This document shows, one piece after another, positions 1 through 8,690 of a stretch of 64,000 nucleotides of DNA. The DNA is from Achromobacter piechaudii NBRC 102461 (GTDB lineage Bacteria; Pseudomonadota; Gammaproteobacteria; Burkholderiales; Burkholderiaceae_B), in assembly GCF_001571245.1 (NCBI RefSeq), contig NZ_BCTK01000006.1, positions 124,001-188,000 on the forward strand, given 5' to 3'. Positions within the stretch are counted from its first letter, which is position 1, and every line of letters begins with the position of its first letter. The notes beneath the pieces were generated by a model. That model saw nothing but the letters and a program-made list of their open reading frames with translations. It ran no database searches and was not told the DNA's origin. Both the position numbers and the translations under genes were made by a program.

Positions 1-379
1 TAGTGGCTTCGCTGATGGGCTGGGTCAGGCGGAAGTCTTCGGGCTGGTAATGCGCCGCCGCGTTCAGCAACGGGCTGAGGATGACCTCGTTGGGCGAGCC
101 ATGCAGGAAGGTGTAGCCGTCCGGCGCGCTGGTCAGCACGCGGCGCGCGCCCAGCATGCCCGCGCCGCCTCCCACGTTCTCCACCACCACCTGTTGCCGC
201 AACGCGTGGGCAATGTGTACGCCGAACTGGCGCGCGGATGCGTCACTGGCGCCGCCGGCAGGATAAGGGACGACCAAGCTCAGGGGCTTCTTTTCGGGGT
301 AGTCGGCGTAGGCCTGCGGCATGGCGGCGAAGGCCGCGAGGCAAACAGCGGCGGCACGGGCCGGTAGATTCCAATGCAT
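1..379 (-). CDS. Bug/TctC-family tripartite tricarboxylate receptor, C-terminus cut off by window edge
   Basis: Reading the minus strand from the ATG at 379 gives an open frame that runs off the window (126 residues seen of about 320). It has a cleavable signal peptide ending near PQAYA, then the family's N-terminal pattern: a PLSLVVPYPAGGASD segment, a VVVENVGGGAG segment and a SAPDGYTFLHG segment. These match the periplasmic Bug receptors that feed TTT transporters or act alone as solute sensors. The ligand cannot be read from the sequence. The promoter region at 380-521 holds a palindrome like the one in front of the M20 amidohydrolase, so the receptor may share the neighbouring LysR regulator. 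Confidence 0.88.
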   Translation of the reverse strand, partial: MHWNLPARAAAVCLAAFAAMPQAYADYPEKKPLSLVVPYPAGGASDASARQFGVHIAHALRQQVVVENVGGGAGMLGARRVLTSAPDGYTFLHGSPNEVILSPLLNAAAHYQPEDFRLTQPISEAT

Positions 380-485
380 GCGGCTTCTCCCTGGTCATGG
401 ATGTGATGGCGCAACCGCATGTCGGGTTGCTGGCAGCAGTCTAGGCAGGGGAGTTTGTCTGCATCAATGACGGGCCTGGGGCTGG

Positions 486-508
486 ATCATTGTGAAATTC
501 GCAACGAT
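486..508. promoter_or_regulatory. Palindromic LysR-type operator candidate in the Bug receptor promoter
   Basis: A 23-bp imperfect palindrome with arms ATCATTGT and GCAACGAT around a 7-bp centre. It contains the T-N11-A core expected of LysR regulators. It shares the pattern ATCRTTGY-N7-RCAAYGAT, with one arm mismatch, with a site at 1480-1502. It lies between the LysR gene's 3' end and the receptor's start codon. Binding is inferred from symmetry and repetition only. Confidence 0.6.
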
Positions 509-521
509 GCTCGGACCACGC

Positions 522-1445
522 TCAGGCGCGCCGCGATTGCAGGGCGGGAAAGGTCTTCAGGATGTGGCGCAGCATGCTGGCGGTGGCGGGCGGCAGATGC
601 CGCCCGGCCAGACTGATGACGTGCGTGCGACTGTTGTTCAGGATGGGATTGGCCAGGGGTAGCGACACCATCTGCCGAAACTGTGCGCCTTTGAGCGGCA
701 TCGTCAACGGGTTCACCACATAGCCCAGCCCATGGACGGCGAATTCCCAAAGGATCTTGAATGAGTTGGTCAGCAGCGCGGGCTTGAGCTTGACGTTCTC
801 GTCCAGCTCGGCCGCCTGCATGTGTTGGCGCACGCCGAACGATTCGTCCATGGCGGCCCATCCGTAAGGCGCCAGATCCGATAGCCGCAAGGCGCGCCGC
901 GAACGGGCAAGCGGATGGTTCTTGTGTACGTGCACGCGCATGGGCGCCGCGCGTGAATAGTGCGATCGCAGGCGCACGTCATTGGGCGGCTGGAACGCCA
1001 ACGCGATCTGCGCGCGTTCCTCGACGATGCAGCGCACAGTTTCGTTCGTGCCGGCGACGTGTATGTTGTAGGTGATGTCGGGATGCTCGTGCACAAAGGA
1101 CAGCAATACCGATTCAAGCAGCATGTCGACGAACCCCTCGCCCAGTGCCAGCTCCACGTGGCCGCGCGTGGCGCTTTTAAGATTGTTGACCTCGGCCTGG
1201 AACGATTCATTCAGGTCTTGCTGGCGGCGCGCGAACAGCGCGACGAGGCGGCCGGCGTCGGTCGGCACGACCCCGCGTCCGCGACGTTCCAGCAACGTCA
1301 AGCCGGTGTCCGACTCCAGGCGCGCGATGGCGCGGCTGATGGCGGACGGGTCGGTGTTCAGCTGGTCGGCGGCCGCGCGCAGCGTGCCGGTTTCGATGAC
1401 TTGCAGCAGGCAGAGTGTCCGCTTGAACTCCAGGACATCATCCAT
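522..1445 (-). CDS. LysR-family transcriptional regulator
   Basis: The product has 307 residues, the usual LysR length. An N-terminal winged helix-turn-helix is visible (residues about 8-65, with the AADQLNTDPSAISRAIARLE segment), followed by the effector-binding domain. It is transcribed divergently from the M20 amidohydrolase across a 149-bp gap, the classic layout for a LysR gene and its target. Its closest relative in the window is the LysR at 27666-28601: both share the RRGRGVVPTDAG wing, an LGEGFV segment and a FQPPND.RLR.HYSR segment, so they are clear paralogues. The likely effector is the substrate or product of the amidohydrolase, which is not known. Confidence 0.93.
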   Translation of the reverse strand: MDDVLEFKRTLCLLQVIETGTLRAAADQLNTDPSAISRAIARLESDTGLTLLERRGRGVVPTDAGRLVALFARRQQDLNESFQAEVNNLKSATRGHVELALGEGFVDMLLESVLLSFVHEHPDITYNIHVAGTNETVRCIVEERAQIALAFQPPNDVRLRSHYSRAAPMRVHVHKNHPLARSRRALRLSDLAPYGWAAMDESFGVRQHMQAAELDENVKLKPALLTNSFKILWEFAVHGLGYVVNPLTMPLKGAQFRQMVSLPLANPILNNSRTHVISLAGRHLPPATASMLRHILKTFPALQSRRA

Positions 1446-1479
1446 GTCGGGCTTCCTTCGAGACGATCGGGGTCGGTGA

Positions 1480-1518
1480 ATCGTTGCAAAAATCGCATCG
1501 ATATGAAGCGATCGTTGC
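1480..1518. promoter_or_regulatory. LysR operator region between the LysR gene and the M20 amidohydrolase
   Basis: Positions 1480-1502 form a 23-bp palindrome with arms ATCGTTGC and GCATCGAT around AAAAATC, fitting ATCRTTGY-N7-RCAAYGAT. An overlapping larger dyad runs 1486-1518: GCAA, then ATCGC, an 11-bp centre, GCGAT, then TTGC. This arrangement of a strong recognition site beside a second overlapping one is typical of LysR activation sites. A weak -10-like TATAGT lies at 1544-1549 for the rightward gene. Confidence 0.65.
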
Positions 1519-1594
1519 CATCGGCTTTGTACCCGCGCCTGTCTATAGTCGATAGCCGTATTTCCCCCAAGTCCGCCTACGGAGACACCGCAAC

Positions 1595-2767
1595 ATGGCT
1601 ATCGTTCCTTCGCCCCTGGACCCCGCGCTGCTGCGCCGGATGCAGCAATGGCGCCACGACCTGCATGCCCATCCCGAAACCGCCTTCAGCGAATTCCGCA
1701 CGGCCGATCTGGTGGCGCGCGAGCTTGAGCGGGCCGGCGCGGTGGTGCATCGCGGGCTGGGCAAGACGGGCGTGGTGGGCACGTTCGCGCGCGGCGATGG
1801 GCCGGTGATCGGCCTGCGCGCCGACATGGACGCGCTGGACATGCAAGAGCTGGGCGAGCCCGCGCACCGCTCGAGCATCGCCGGCAAGATGCATGGCTGC
1901 GGCCACGACGGCCACACGGCCATGCTGCTGGGCGCGGCGCATCATCTGGCAGCCGACCCCGGCTGGCGAGGCACCTTGCATCTGATTTTCCAGCCCGCCG
2001 AAGAGCATGCGGGCGGCGGCCTGGCCATGGTGCGGGACGGGCTGTTCGACCGCTACGACTGCCAGGCGGTGTTCGCGCTGCACAACTCGCCCAACCTGCC
2101 GTTCGGCACGGTGTCCACGCGCGTGGGGACGGTCATGGCCAATTGCGACACATATGAAATCACCGTCACCGGCAAGGGTTGCCACGCCGCGCAACCCGAG
2201 CACGGCGTCGACCCCATCGTGGCGGCGGCTCAGGTGGTCATCGCCATGCAGACCATCGTCAGCCGCAACGTGAAGCCTACCGATGCGCTGGCGTTGAGCC
2301 TGACACAGATTCACGCGGGCGATACCTGGAACGTCGTGCCCAACAGCGTGATGCTGCGGGGCAGCTGCCGCAGCTTGACCGCCGCCACGCGGCAACTGGC
2401 CGAGCGCCGGCTGCGCGAGGTCTGCGCCGGCGTGGCCCTGAGTTCGGGCGCCGCCATCGACGTGCAGGTGTTTCGCGGTTATCCGGCCTGCATCAACACG
2501 CAGGACGAGGTGCAACTGGCGGTACGCGCCGCCGCCCGCGTGGTGGGCCAGGCGCAGGTCGATGCGGCCTGCACGCCGCGCATGGGTTCCGAGGATTTTG
2601 CCTACATGCTCGAACAGCGCCCTGGCGCCTACGTCTTCCTGGGGGCGGCGCGCCCCGGACAGGAGAACCCGCCCGTCCATAACCCCTACTACGACTTCAA
2701 CGACGACATCCTGCCGCTGGGCGCGCACTACTGGATCGAACTGGTGAAGGAAGCGATGCCTGCCTAG
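1595..2767 (+). CDS. M20-family metal-dependent amidohydrolase (hippurate-hydrolase-like)
   Basis: The product has 390 residues. M20D-type metal-ligand motifs are in order: GCGHDGH at about 101-107 (Cys102, His104), the AEEHAGGG acidic motif at 136-143, a GCHAAQPEHGVDP segment, and MGSEDF near the C-terminus. The dimerisation domain lies between them. The family hydrolyses N-acyl amino acids and related amides in the cytoplasm; the exact substrate is unknown. A purine-rich ribosome site (GGAG) precedes the ATG. The gene is divergent from a LysR gene with a strong operator between. Its stop codon overlaps the stop of the convergent MscS gene. Confidence 0.92.
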   Translation: MAIVPSPLDPALLRRMQQWRHDLHAHPETAFSEFRTADLVARELERAGAVVHRGLGKTGVVGTFARGDGPVIGLRADMDALDMQELGEPAHRSSIAGKMHGCGHDGHTAMLLGAAHHLAADPGWRGTLHLIFQPAEEHAGGGLAMVRDGLFDRYDCQAVFALHNSPNLPFGTVSTRVGTVMANCDTYEITVTGKGCHAAQPEHGVDPIVAAAQVVIAMQTIVSRNVKPTDALALSLTQIHAGDTWNVVPNSVMLRGSCRSLTAATRQLAERRLREVCAGVALSSGAAIDVQVFRGYPACINTQDEVQLAVRAAARVVGQAQVDAACTPRMGSEDFAYMLEQRPGAYVFLGAARPGQENPPVHNPYYDFNDDILPLGAHYWIELVKEAMPA

Positions 2768-5262
2768 CGCGCAGGCGGCTCGCTGGTCGCCGCACCGGAA
2801 GCCGGGCGACGGCCACTGCCCAGCACCGCGCCCACTTCTTCCGATACTGTACGCAGGTGCAGGTCCTGTTGCGGGAAGGCGATCTCGATGCCGGCCAGGC
2901 GCAGCGCGTCGTACATGCGCGTCAGGAGGTCGCTGCGTATGTCGATCCAGCGGTCGAAGTCGTAGGTCCACGCGCGCACGCTGAACTCCAGCGTACTGGC
3001 GCCAAAGCCCATGAACAGGACGGCGGGCGCGGGGTCTGCGACGACGCCCGGCGTATCGCGGGCGACGCGGTCGAGCAGCGCGATGGCCTGGGCGGGCTCG
3101 GTGCCGTAAGCCAGTCCGATCGGGGCTTCGATTCGCCGGCTGCGGTCCAGCAACGTCCAGTTGGTGACCTTTTCCGAGAGCAGCGTGCCATTGGGCACGA
3201 TCACGTCGGCGCCTTCGAAAGTCTTGATGCGCGTGGCGCGCATGCCGATGTCGCGCACCTGACCCGACGTGCCGCTGATTTCGACCACGTCGCCCGGCTG
3301 GATGGGCCGCTCGAACATCAGGATCAGCCCGGACACGAAGTTGTTGACCACGCCCTGCAAGCCGAAGCCGATGCCCACGCCCAGCGCGCCGAACACGATG
3401 GTCAGCTGGCTGGTTTGAAAGCCCGCCGCAGACAAGGCGATGCCCAGACCCAGCAGCAGCACCAGGTAGTACGTCAGCGACGCGATGCTGTTGCCCACGC
3501 CGCGCGGCAGTTCCATGCGGGTCAGCACTTCGTCATGCAGGATCAGGCGGATGGTGCGCGCGGCCCAGAACGCGATCACCACCGAAATCAGGAAGAGCAA
3601 AACGTTGCCCAGGCTGATAGAAATTTCGCCGACGGTCAGTGTGTACGACAGCACTTCGGTGACGAACGCGTAGGTCGCGCGCAGGATGCGGAAGCGATCC
3701 ATGGCGTACACCGCCCAGCCCACCGCCGCCGAGGCGGTCAAGAGGCGGATCAGCAACTGCACGAGCGGCGGCGCATGTTCGCGGGCCAGCCGGAAGCGCG
3801 AAATGCCCTGGCGTGTCAGCAGCAGTTGCAGCAAGGTGATGATGACCGTCACGCCGGCATACAGCACCAGTCCGAAATAGCCGCAGCCGATCACCGCGCT
3901 GGTCAGCATTTCGGCCAGCGACACGTTGCCGAACACATTGGCGGCAAGCGATACGCAGAGCAGGCTTGCCGCGCCCCAGGCGATGCCGCGCAACACCGTT
4001 GCCAGCCGGGCGGACGCGGGCGGATGCACTTGCAGGCGGGTGCGATGCAGCAGCCACAGGATGGCGGCCAGCGCGAGCGCGGTCAGCGCCACCGTCGAGA
4101 GCCGATAGAACAGCGTGTTGGCCAGGAACAAAAAGCCCAGCCGCTCGGCCAGAAACAGCGCCGTGATGACGCGCGGCCACTGATCCATCTGGCGCCGCGC
4201 GGACGGCGGCAGCAGGCGCAGCACGGGCACGGCCGCCAGCACCAGCGCCACCTGCTGCACCATCAGCGGCGCATCGGGCTCCAGCGCCAGCACGCCCAGC
4301 ATCGACAGCAGCAGCCAGGTGGACCAGGGCCGGCCCAGCACGCCGGCGGCGGTCTCGCTCATGACGCCCGCGCGGATTGCGTCGCGGCTCTTTCTGGCAA
4401 GCCACAAGAGCAGCGGCAGCAATACGAGTTGCAAGACGTGCAGCGCCCGCTGGTTGCCGCTGCCCGCCGCGGCATAGTCGCGTGCGAAGCGCAGTTCGAT
4501 ATCCAGCCCCGTGCGCAGCAGGGCCATGGTGTCTTCGCTGGCGTCCTGCGTCTTGCCCAGGTCCCACAGCGGCGGAGAATCGATGCGCATCAGGCGCGCG
4601 TCGATGTCGACGATGGCCTCGGTGACCGCGCGCTCGCCCGCCCGGATGCGTTCTTCGATGGCGTTGGCGCGCTGTTCCAGATCCGCTTGGTGCGACAGCG
4701 GGCCGGATAGCGATTGCGCGGCGGCTTCCAGCTGCGCCAGCACCCCGTCCACGCGATCGGCCAGCGCGGGCGGCAGCACGGCGGCAGCGGGTGAGTCCTT
4801 GATGGCCTGCCAGGCGGCGCGGCGGCGCAGCAGTTCGGCGGTGTCGCTGGCGTACCAGGCCGTGGCCTGCCGTAGATCCGCCTGCCAGCGCGCCAGGCGA
4901 TTGGCATCGAAGACCCAATGCCGCTCCAGGCTTTCGACGCGCATGATCGGCAGGGTGCGTAGTTGCACCGGCTGGAATTCGTAGAGCTTTTCGTCAGTGG
5001 ATTTGGCGATGGCTTCCAGCGCCGGGCCGAATACGGCGTCGGGATCGGCCACCGCCGCGCGTTGCAGCACCGCCTCGGCGTAGCGGGTGTCGCTATCGGC
5101 GCGCAGCGGAATGTCCGCCATCTGTATAGGGATAGACGCGGCGGGCGAACTCGTGGGGGGCGGGTCGGCGGCAGCGGGCCGGGGCAAGCCGAAGGCCAGC
5201 AAGGCCAGCAGGGCAAGCGCTAATCCGAACAGGTACTGGTGGACACTGGCTCGGATGCGCAT
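2764..5262 (-). CDS. Large mechanosensitive ion channel, MscS family, with N-terminal periplasmic extension
   Basis: The product has 832 residues. A signal peptide (to about residue 32) is followed by a long hydrophilic, coiled-coil-prone region like the DUF3772 periplasmic domain, then about ten hydrophobic segments. The C-terminal third is a standard MscS core: the pore helix region with GALGVGIGFGLQ, the beta domain with FERPIQPGDVVEI and DVIVPNGTLLSEKV, and the cytoplasmic cage. It probably releases solutes on hypo-osmotic shock, in the inner membrane. It lies 45 bp after the SDR gene of the TPP-riboswitch operon, so read-through is possible. It converges on the amidohydrolase with overlapping stop codons. 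Confidence 0.92.
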   Translation of the reverse strand: MRIRASVHQYLFGLALALLALLAFGLPRPAAADPPPTSSPAASIPIQMADIPLRADSDTRYAEAVLQRAAVADPDAVFGPALEAIAKSTDEKLYEFQPVQLRTLPIMRVESLERHWVFDANRLARWQADLRQATAWYASDTAELLRRRAAWQAIKDSPAAAVLPPALADRVDGVLAQLEAAAQSLSGPLSHQADLEQRANAIEERIRAGERAVTEAIVDIDARLMRIDSPPLWDLGKTQDASEDTMALLRTGLDIELRFARDYAAAGSGNQRALHVLQLVLLPLLLWLARKSRDAIRAGVMSETAAGVLGRPWSTWLLLSMLGVLALEPDAPLMVQQVALVLAAVPVLRLLPPSARRQMDQWPRVITALFLAERLGFLFLANTLFYRLSTVALTALALAAILWLLHRTRLQVHPPASARLATVLRGIAWGAASLLCVSLAANVFGNVSLAEMLTSAVIGCGYFGLVLYAGVTVIITLLQLLLTRQGISRFRLAREHAPPLVQLLIRLLTASAAVGWAVYAMDRFRILRATYAFVTEVLSYTLTVGEISISLGNVLLFLISVVIAFWAARTIRLILHDEVLTRMELPRGVGNSIASLTYYLVLLLGLGIALSAAGFQTSQLTIVFGALGVGIGFGLQGVVNNFVSGLILMFERPIQPGDVVEISGTSGQVRDIGMRATRIKTFEGADVIVPNGTLLSEKVTNWTLLDRSRRIEAPIGLAYGTEPAQAIALLDRVARDTPGVVADPAPAVLFMGFGASTLEFSVRAWTYDFDRWIDIRSDLLTRMYDALRLAGIEIAFPQQDLHLRTVSEEVGAVLGSGRRPASGAATSEPPAR

Positions 5263-5307
5263 GTCGCGACTCCGTGGGGATGCAGCGATCTTGGGGGGCT
5301 ACCCACT

Positions 5308-6087
5308 CTAGCGCATCACCAGTCCGCCGTCCACGAACAGCACTTGTCCCGTCATGAAGCCGCTCCAGTCAGAGGCGAGGAACAGCACGGGGCCGGCGAC
5401 ATCCTCGGGGCGGGCGATGCGGCGCAGCGGGGTCGCGGCGATCAGCTGCTCACGGAACGATTCTTGCGTGGCGCCGCTGGCCTGGGTGGGATAGACCAGC
5501 CCTGGGGCCACGCAGTTCACGCGTATGCCATACGGGCCCAGCTCGGCCGCCAGGTTGCGGCTGAACGCCACCAGCGCCGCCTTGGCCGTGGTGTAGTCGT
5601 GATACGGCACGACCGGATGCTCGACCAGGTTGCTGGCGATGTTAACGATGCAGCCCTGGGCGCGCTGCTTGAAGTGCGGCAGCGCGGCGCGGCAGACGTG
5701 GAACGCCGCGCCCACCGCGCCGTCGAACTGCGATTGGTACTGGCCCCAGGTCAGGTCATCGAATGCCGTGCGTTGGCGCGGGTCGAACGCGTAATGCCGC
5801 AGGGCGTTGTTGACCACGATGTCCAGGCGGCCGGCGTCCTGCACGATGCCATCGACCATGGCCTGCACCGCGTCCGCCTCGCCCACGTCTGCCTGCACGG
5901 CCCAGGCGTCGCCGCCCGCCGCCAGGCATTGCGCGACCACGCTGTCCGCTGCCTGCGCGTTGCTCAGATAGTTGACCACTACGGTCGCGCCCTCGCGCGC
6001 AAAGCCGCGCGCGATCTCGGCGCCGATACCCCGGCTGGCGCCGGTCACCAGCACCACCTTGCCTGCAAACTTCAGCGCGGCGTTCAT
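5308..6087 (-). CDS. Short-chain dehydrogenase/reductase, last gene of the TPP-riboswitch operon
   Basis: The product has 259 residues, a classical FabG-like SDR. The nucleotide-binding TGASRGIG is at 15-22; the catalytic set is Ser152, Tyr165 and Lys169 (YTTAK). The usual NNAG motif reads NNAL (93-96), a departure worth noting. One base separates its ATG from the stop of the binding-protein gene, so it is translationally tied to the transporter. Upstream genes encode a carboxylate-activating enzyme and an acyl reductase, so this enzyme is a natural candidate to reduce the resulting aldehyde to an alcohol. That role is inference; the SDR family alone does not give the substrate. Confidence 0.9.
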   Translation of the reverse strand: MNAALKFAGKVVLVTGASRGIGAEIARGFAREGATVVVNYLSNAQAADSVVAQCLAAGGDAWAVQADVGEADAVQAMVDGIVQDAGRLDIVVNNALRHYAFDPRQRTAFDDLTWGQYQSQFDGAVGAAFHVCRAALPHFKQRAQGCIVNIASNLVEHPVVPYHDYTTAKAALVAFSRNLAAELGPYGIRVNCVAPGLVYPTQASGATQESFREQLIAATPLRRIARPEDVAGPVLFLASDWSGFMTGQVLFVDGGLVMR

Positions 6088-6088
6088 G

Positions 6089-7111
6089 TCAGGCTCCTGG
6101 CAACAGGCCGGTGTCGACGACGGCGGCCACGTCGATGGGATGCTGGATCAGGCCCAGCGCCCGGTAGGCGTCTGCGGCCTTTTGCAGCGATTGCAGATCG
6201 AAGGCGCCCAGCGGCCGGCCCGAGGGCGATTGGGACGCGGCGTTGCGCAGCTGGATCACGTCCAGGTTGATCGCGCGGTCGGTGCCGTCGATGGCGCGCT
6301 TGCCGGCCAGGGTCGCGGCTTCTTCGGGTTGCGCGATCATCCACGCGGCGCTGTCCCGGTAGGCTGTGAGGAAGGCGCGCAGCAGCGGCTGCTTTTGCTC
6401 CAGCGCCGCCTCGCGCACGACGAACAGGTCGCTGGATACGTTCAGGTAGTCGCTGACCGGCATGACGTTGACCTCGCCCAGGCCGCGCTTGCGCCCCACC
6501 AGCAGGCCGGTGTCGGTGGCGGCCGTGGCGTCCACCTGGCCTTGCAGCAGCGGCGCGAAATTGAGCACGCCGGTGACGACGATCTCGACATCGGACTCGC
6601 TCAGTCCGGCCTGATGCAGCATCACCAAGAGGTTCTGGCGCGTGCCGCTGGACAGGCTGTAGACGCCGATGCGCTTGCCCTTCAGGTCCGCCGGCTTCGT
6701 GATGTTGGCGGATTTGAGCGACACCACGTTGAACACGTTCTGCGGATAGATGTCGTAGATGGCGCGCAGCTTTTCACCCTTGTCCAGCGCCATGAAGAAC
6801 GAGCCGGGGTCGGTGAAGGCCACGTCGGCCTGGCCGCTCAGAAGGTTGCGGATGGCGTCGCCGCCGCCTGCGCCCGGCAGGTAGACCAGGTTCACGCCCT
6901 GCGCCTTGAAGAAGCCTTTGTCGGGCTCCACGAGCAGGTTGGTGATTTCGCTGATGGGCTTGCTCCAGCCGGCCAGCGTGACGGTGCCGGACACGGCTTG
7001 AGCGCGTGCGGCACGGGGGATCCACGACGTGGCGGCAAGGCCGGTGGCCGCCGTCAACAACGCGCGGCGGGTAGGAGAGGCAGGCATGGATGCGGTCTTG
7101 AAAGAGGTCAT
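6089..7111 (-). CDS. thiY: ABC transporter substrate-binding protein, NMT1/THI5-like (ThiY type)
   Basis: The product has 340 residues. The start at 7111 was chosen because its ATG overlaps the permease stop as ATGA and is followed directly by a signal sequence with a twin-arginine-like TRRALL near residue 13 and cleavage near ARAQA. The mature part is an NMT1/THI5-type periplasmic fold: GWSKPISEITNLLVEPDKGF, GGGDAIRNLLSGQADVAFTD and KGKRIGVYS segments. In this family ThiY binds thiamin pyrimidine precursors such as formylaminopyrimidine, but other members bind riboflavin, taurine or nitrate. The TPP riboswitch upstream favours a thiamin-related ligand. The symbol is given by family and context. 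Confidence 0.82.
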   Translation of the reverse strand: MTSFKTASMPASPTRRALLTAATGLAATSWIPRAARAQAVSGTVTLAGWSKPISEITNLLVEPDKGFFKAQGVNLVYLPGAGGGDAIRNLLSGQADVAFTDPGSFFMALDKGEKLRAIYDIYPQNVFNVVSLKSANITKPADLKGKRIGVYSLSSGTRQNLLVMLHQAGLSESDVEIVVTGVLNFAPLLQGQVDATAATDTGLLVGRKRGLGEVNVMPVSDYLNVSSDLFVVREAALEQKQPLLRAFLTAYRDSAAWMIAQPEEAATLAGKRAIDGTDRAINLDVIQLRNAASQSPSGRPLGAFDLQSLQKAADAYRALGLIQHPIDVAAVVDTGLLPGA

Positions 7112-7929
7112 GATTGATCGGTGTAGGGGCGCAGCAGGCGACGTTCCAGCATCAGCGTGGCTTGATAGCCCAGCAGTCCGATGGCGGCGATGGCGACCAG
7201 CGCGGCGAACATGAGCGGCGTGTCCATCATGCCCTGCGCGGCGATGATGACTGCGCCCAGGCCGCGGCTGGCACCGATGAATTCGCCGACCACCGCGCCG
7301 ACCAGCGCCAGCACCAGCGCGACGCGCAGCCCGGCCAGGATGCCCGGCAGGCCGGACGGCAGCTTCAACCGCAGCAGCACCTGCGCGCGCGTGGCGCCCA
7401 GCATGCGGAACAGTTGCAGCCGGTTCGGGTCCACCTGCCGCAGGCTGGTCAGGGTGTTTTCCATCAAGGGGAAAAAGCAGATCAGCGCGGTCATGACGAC
7501 CGTAGGCGCCATGCCGAAGCCGAACCACAGCACGAACAGCGGCGCGAGCGCCAGCTTGGGAACGACCTGGCTGACGATGACGTAGGGCTTGAGTACGCGG
7601 TCCAGCAAGGCGGATTCGGCCAGCGCCACGCCGATGCCCAGCCCCGCCGCGCCGCCGATCAACAGGCCCAGCAGCATTTCGGCAAGCGTGGCGCCGATGT
7701 GCGGCCATAGATAACCGCTGGCCAGGCTGCTCCACAACGTGGTCGCCACGGCGGACGGCGCGGGCAGCACCAGCGCCGAGATACCCGCCTGCCGCACGGT
7801 GATTTCCCACGCCGCCAACAGCACCACCAGCAGCGCCAGGGCAAGCAGGCGGGAAGAGGCGGCCGGCTTTGCGGACGGGTTCTGCGTCAAGGTGGCTGAC
7901 GCCCGCGTCGGTGGGATCTTCGGCGTCAT
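7108..7929 (-). CDS. thiX: ABC transporter permease (ThiX/SsuC type)
   Basis: The product has 273 residues with about six membrane segments and the BPD_transp_1 cytoplasmic loop (EFIGASRGLGAVIIAAQG region). The start at 7929 is preferred over an upstream in-frame one because it overlaps the ATPase stop as ATGA. It forms the inner-membrane channel for the ThiY-like receptor. Overlaps of 4 bp on both sides place it firmly inside the six-gene operon led by the TPP riboswitch. Related permeases carry sulfonates, so the thiamin assignment comes from the riboswitch, not from the permease. Confidence 0.85.
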   Translation of the reverse strand: MTPKIPPTRASATLTQNPSAKPAASSRLLALALLVVLLAAWEITVRQAGISALVLPAPSAVATTLWSSLASGYLWPHIGATLAEMLLGLLIGGAAGLGIGVALAESALLDRVLKPYVIVSQVVPKLALAPLFVLWFGFGMAPTVVMTALICFFPLMENTLTSLRQVDPNRLQLFRMLGATRAQVLLRLKLPSGLPGILAGLRVALVLALVGAVVGEFIGASRGLGAVIIAAQGMMDTPLMFAALVAIAAIGLLGYQATLMLERRLLRPYTDQS

Positions 7930-8690
7930 GGCCGCGCTCCGTTCATCAGGTCGAACACGCTCGCACACGTGGCGTTGAACGCCGCGCCGTGCCGCATGGT
8001 CTGCGTGCGCGGCGCGGGCAGGTCCACCGGCAGGTCCGCGATCATGCGGCCTTGGTGCATGACCGCGACGCGGTCACCCAGGTAGACCGCTTCGCTGATG
8101 TCGTGCGTGACGAACAGCACGGTCGTATTGCGCAGCCGGCACATGCGCAGCAGATCGTCCTGGAGTTCGCCGCGCGTGATCGCGTCCAGCGCCGCGAAGG
8201 GTTCGTCCAGCAGCAGCAAGGCCGGCTCAAGAATCAATGCCCGCGCCAGCGCCACGCGGCTTTGCTGGCCGCCCGACAGTTGGCGGGGATAGTGCTGCGC
8301 GTGGTCGGACAGCCCGAGCATGGCCAGCAGGCTTTGCGCGCGATCGATATCTGCGGGTAGCGGCCGGCGTTGCAGCGACACGGGCAGCAGCACGTTGTCG
8401 ATCACTTGCTGCCAATCCAGCAACGTGGGCGCCTGAAAGACATAGCCCAGGTGCGGGCCGGGCGTAGCAGGCCTGCCGTCCGCTTGCAGGACGCGGCCAA
8501 TCTGCGGCGCGAGCAGGCCTGCGGCCAGCTTGAGCAACGTCGTCTTGCCGCAGCCGCTGCGGCCGACCAGGCAATGAAAGCCGCCCGCTTGCAGCCGCCA
8601 GTCGATGCCGTTGACGATGGGCGCGCGACCCGGGTAGGTGTAGACGGCCCCTTCGATGTGCAGGAAGGGCCTGGACGGATCGGGGTTCAT
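7926..8690 (-). CDS. thiZ: ABC transporter ATPase (ThiZ/SsuB type)
   Basis: The product has 254 residues. Walker A GRSGCGKT is at 43-50, the Q-loop at VFQAPTLLDW, the signature LSGGQQSR, and Walker B LLLLDEP is followed by a switch His in VTHD. This is a complete ATP-hydrolysing subunit of the SsuB/TauB/ThiZ group. The ATG at 8690 overlaps the stop of the LuxC-like gene as ATGA, which decides the start; longer readings upstream run over that gene. It powers the permease encoded next. Confidence 0.88.
   Translation of the reverse strand: MNPDPSRPFLHIEGAVYTYPGRAPIVNGIDWRLQAGGFHCLVGRSGCGKTTLLKLAAGLLAPQIGRVLQADGRPATPGPHLGYVFQAPTLLDWQQVIDNVLLPVSLQRRPLPADIDRAQSLLAMLGLSDHAQHYPRQLSGGQQSRVALARALILEPALLLLDEPFAALDAITRGELQDDLLRMCRLRNTTVLFVTHDISEAVYLGDRVAVMHQGRMIADLPVDLPAPRTQTMRHGAAFNATCASVFDLMNGARP

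Noticed and set aside
1595..2767. The M20 amidohydrolase as the YlmB-type deformylase of thiamin salvage
   Set aside because: YlmB is also M20-like, but this gene is on the other strand, has no TPP riboswitch, and is tied to a LysR with its own operators. There is no direct support for a thiamin role.
2857..4710. A long plus-strand open frame (617 codons) opposite the MscS gene
   Set aside because: Its translation is rich in Gln, His, Arg and Ala with no domain, as expected for the antisense of a GC-rich coding sequence. The minus strand encodes a clear MscS channel.
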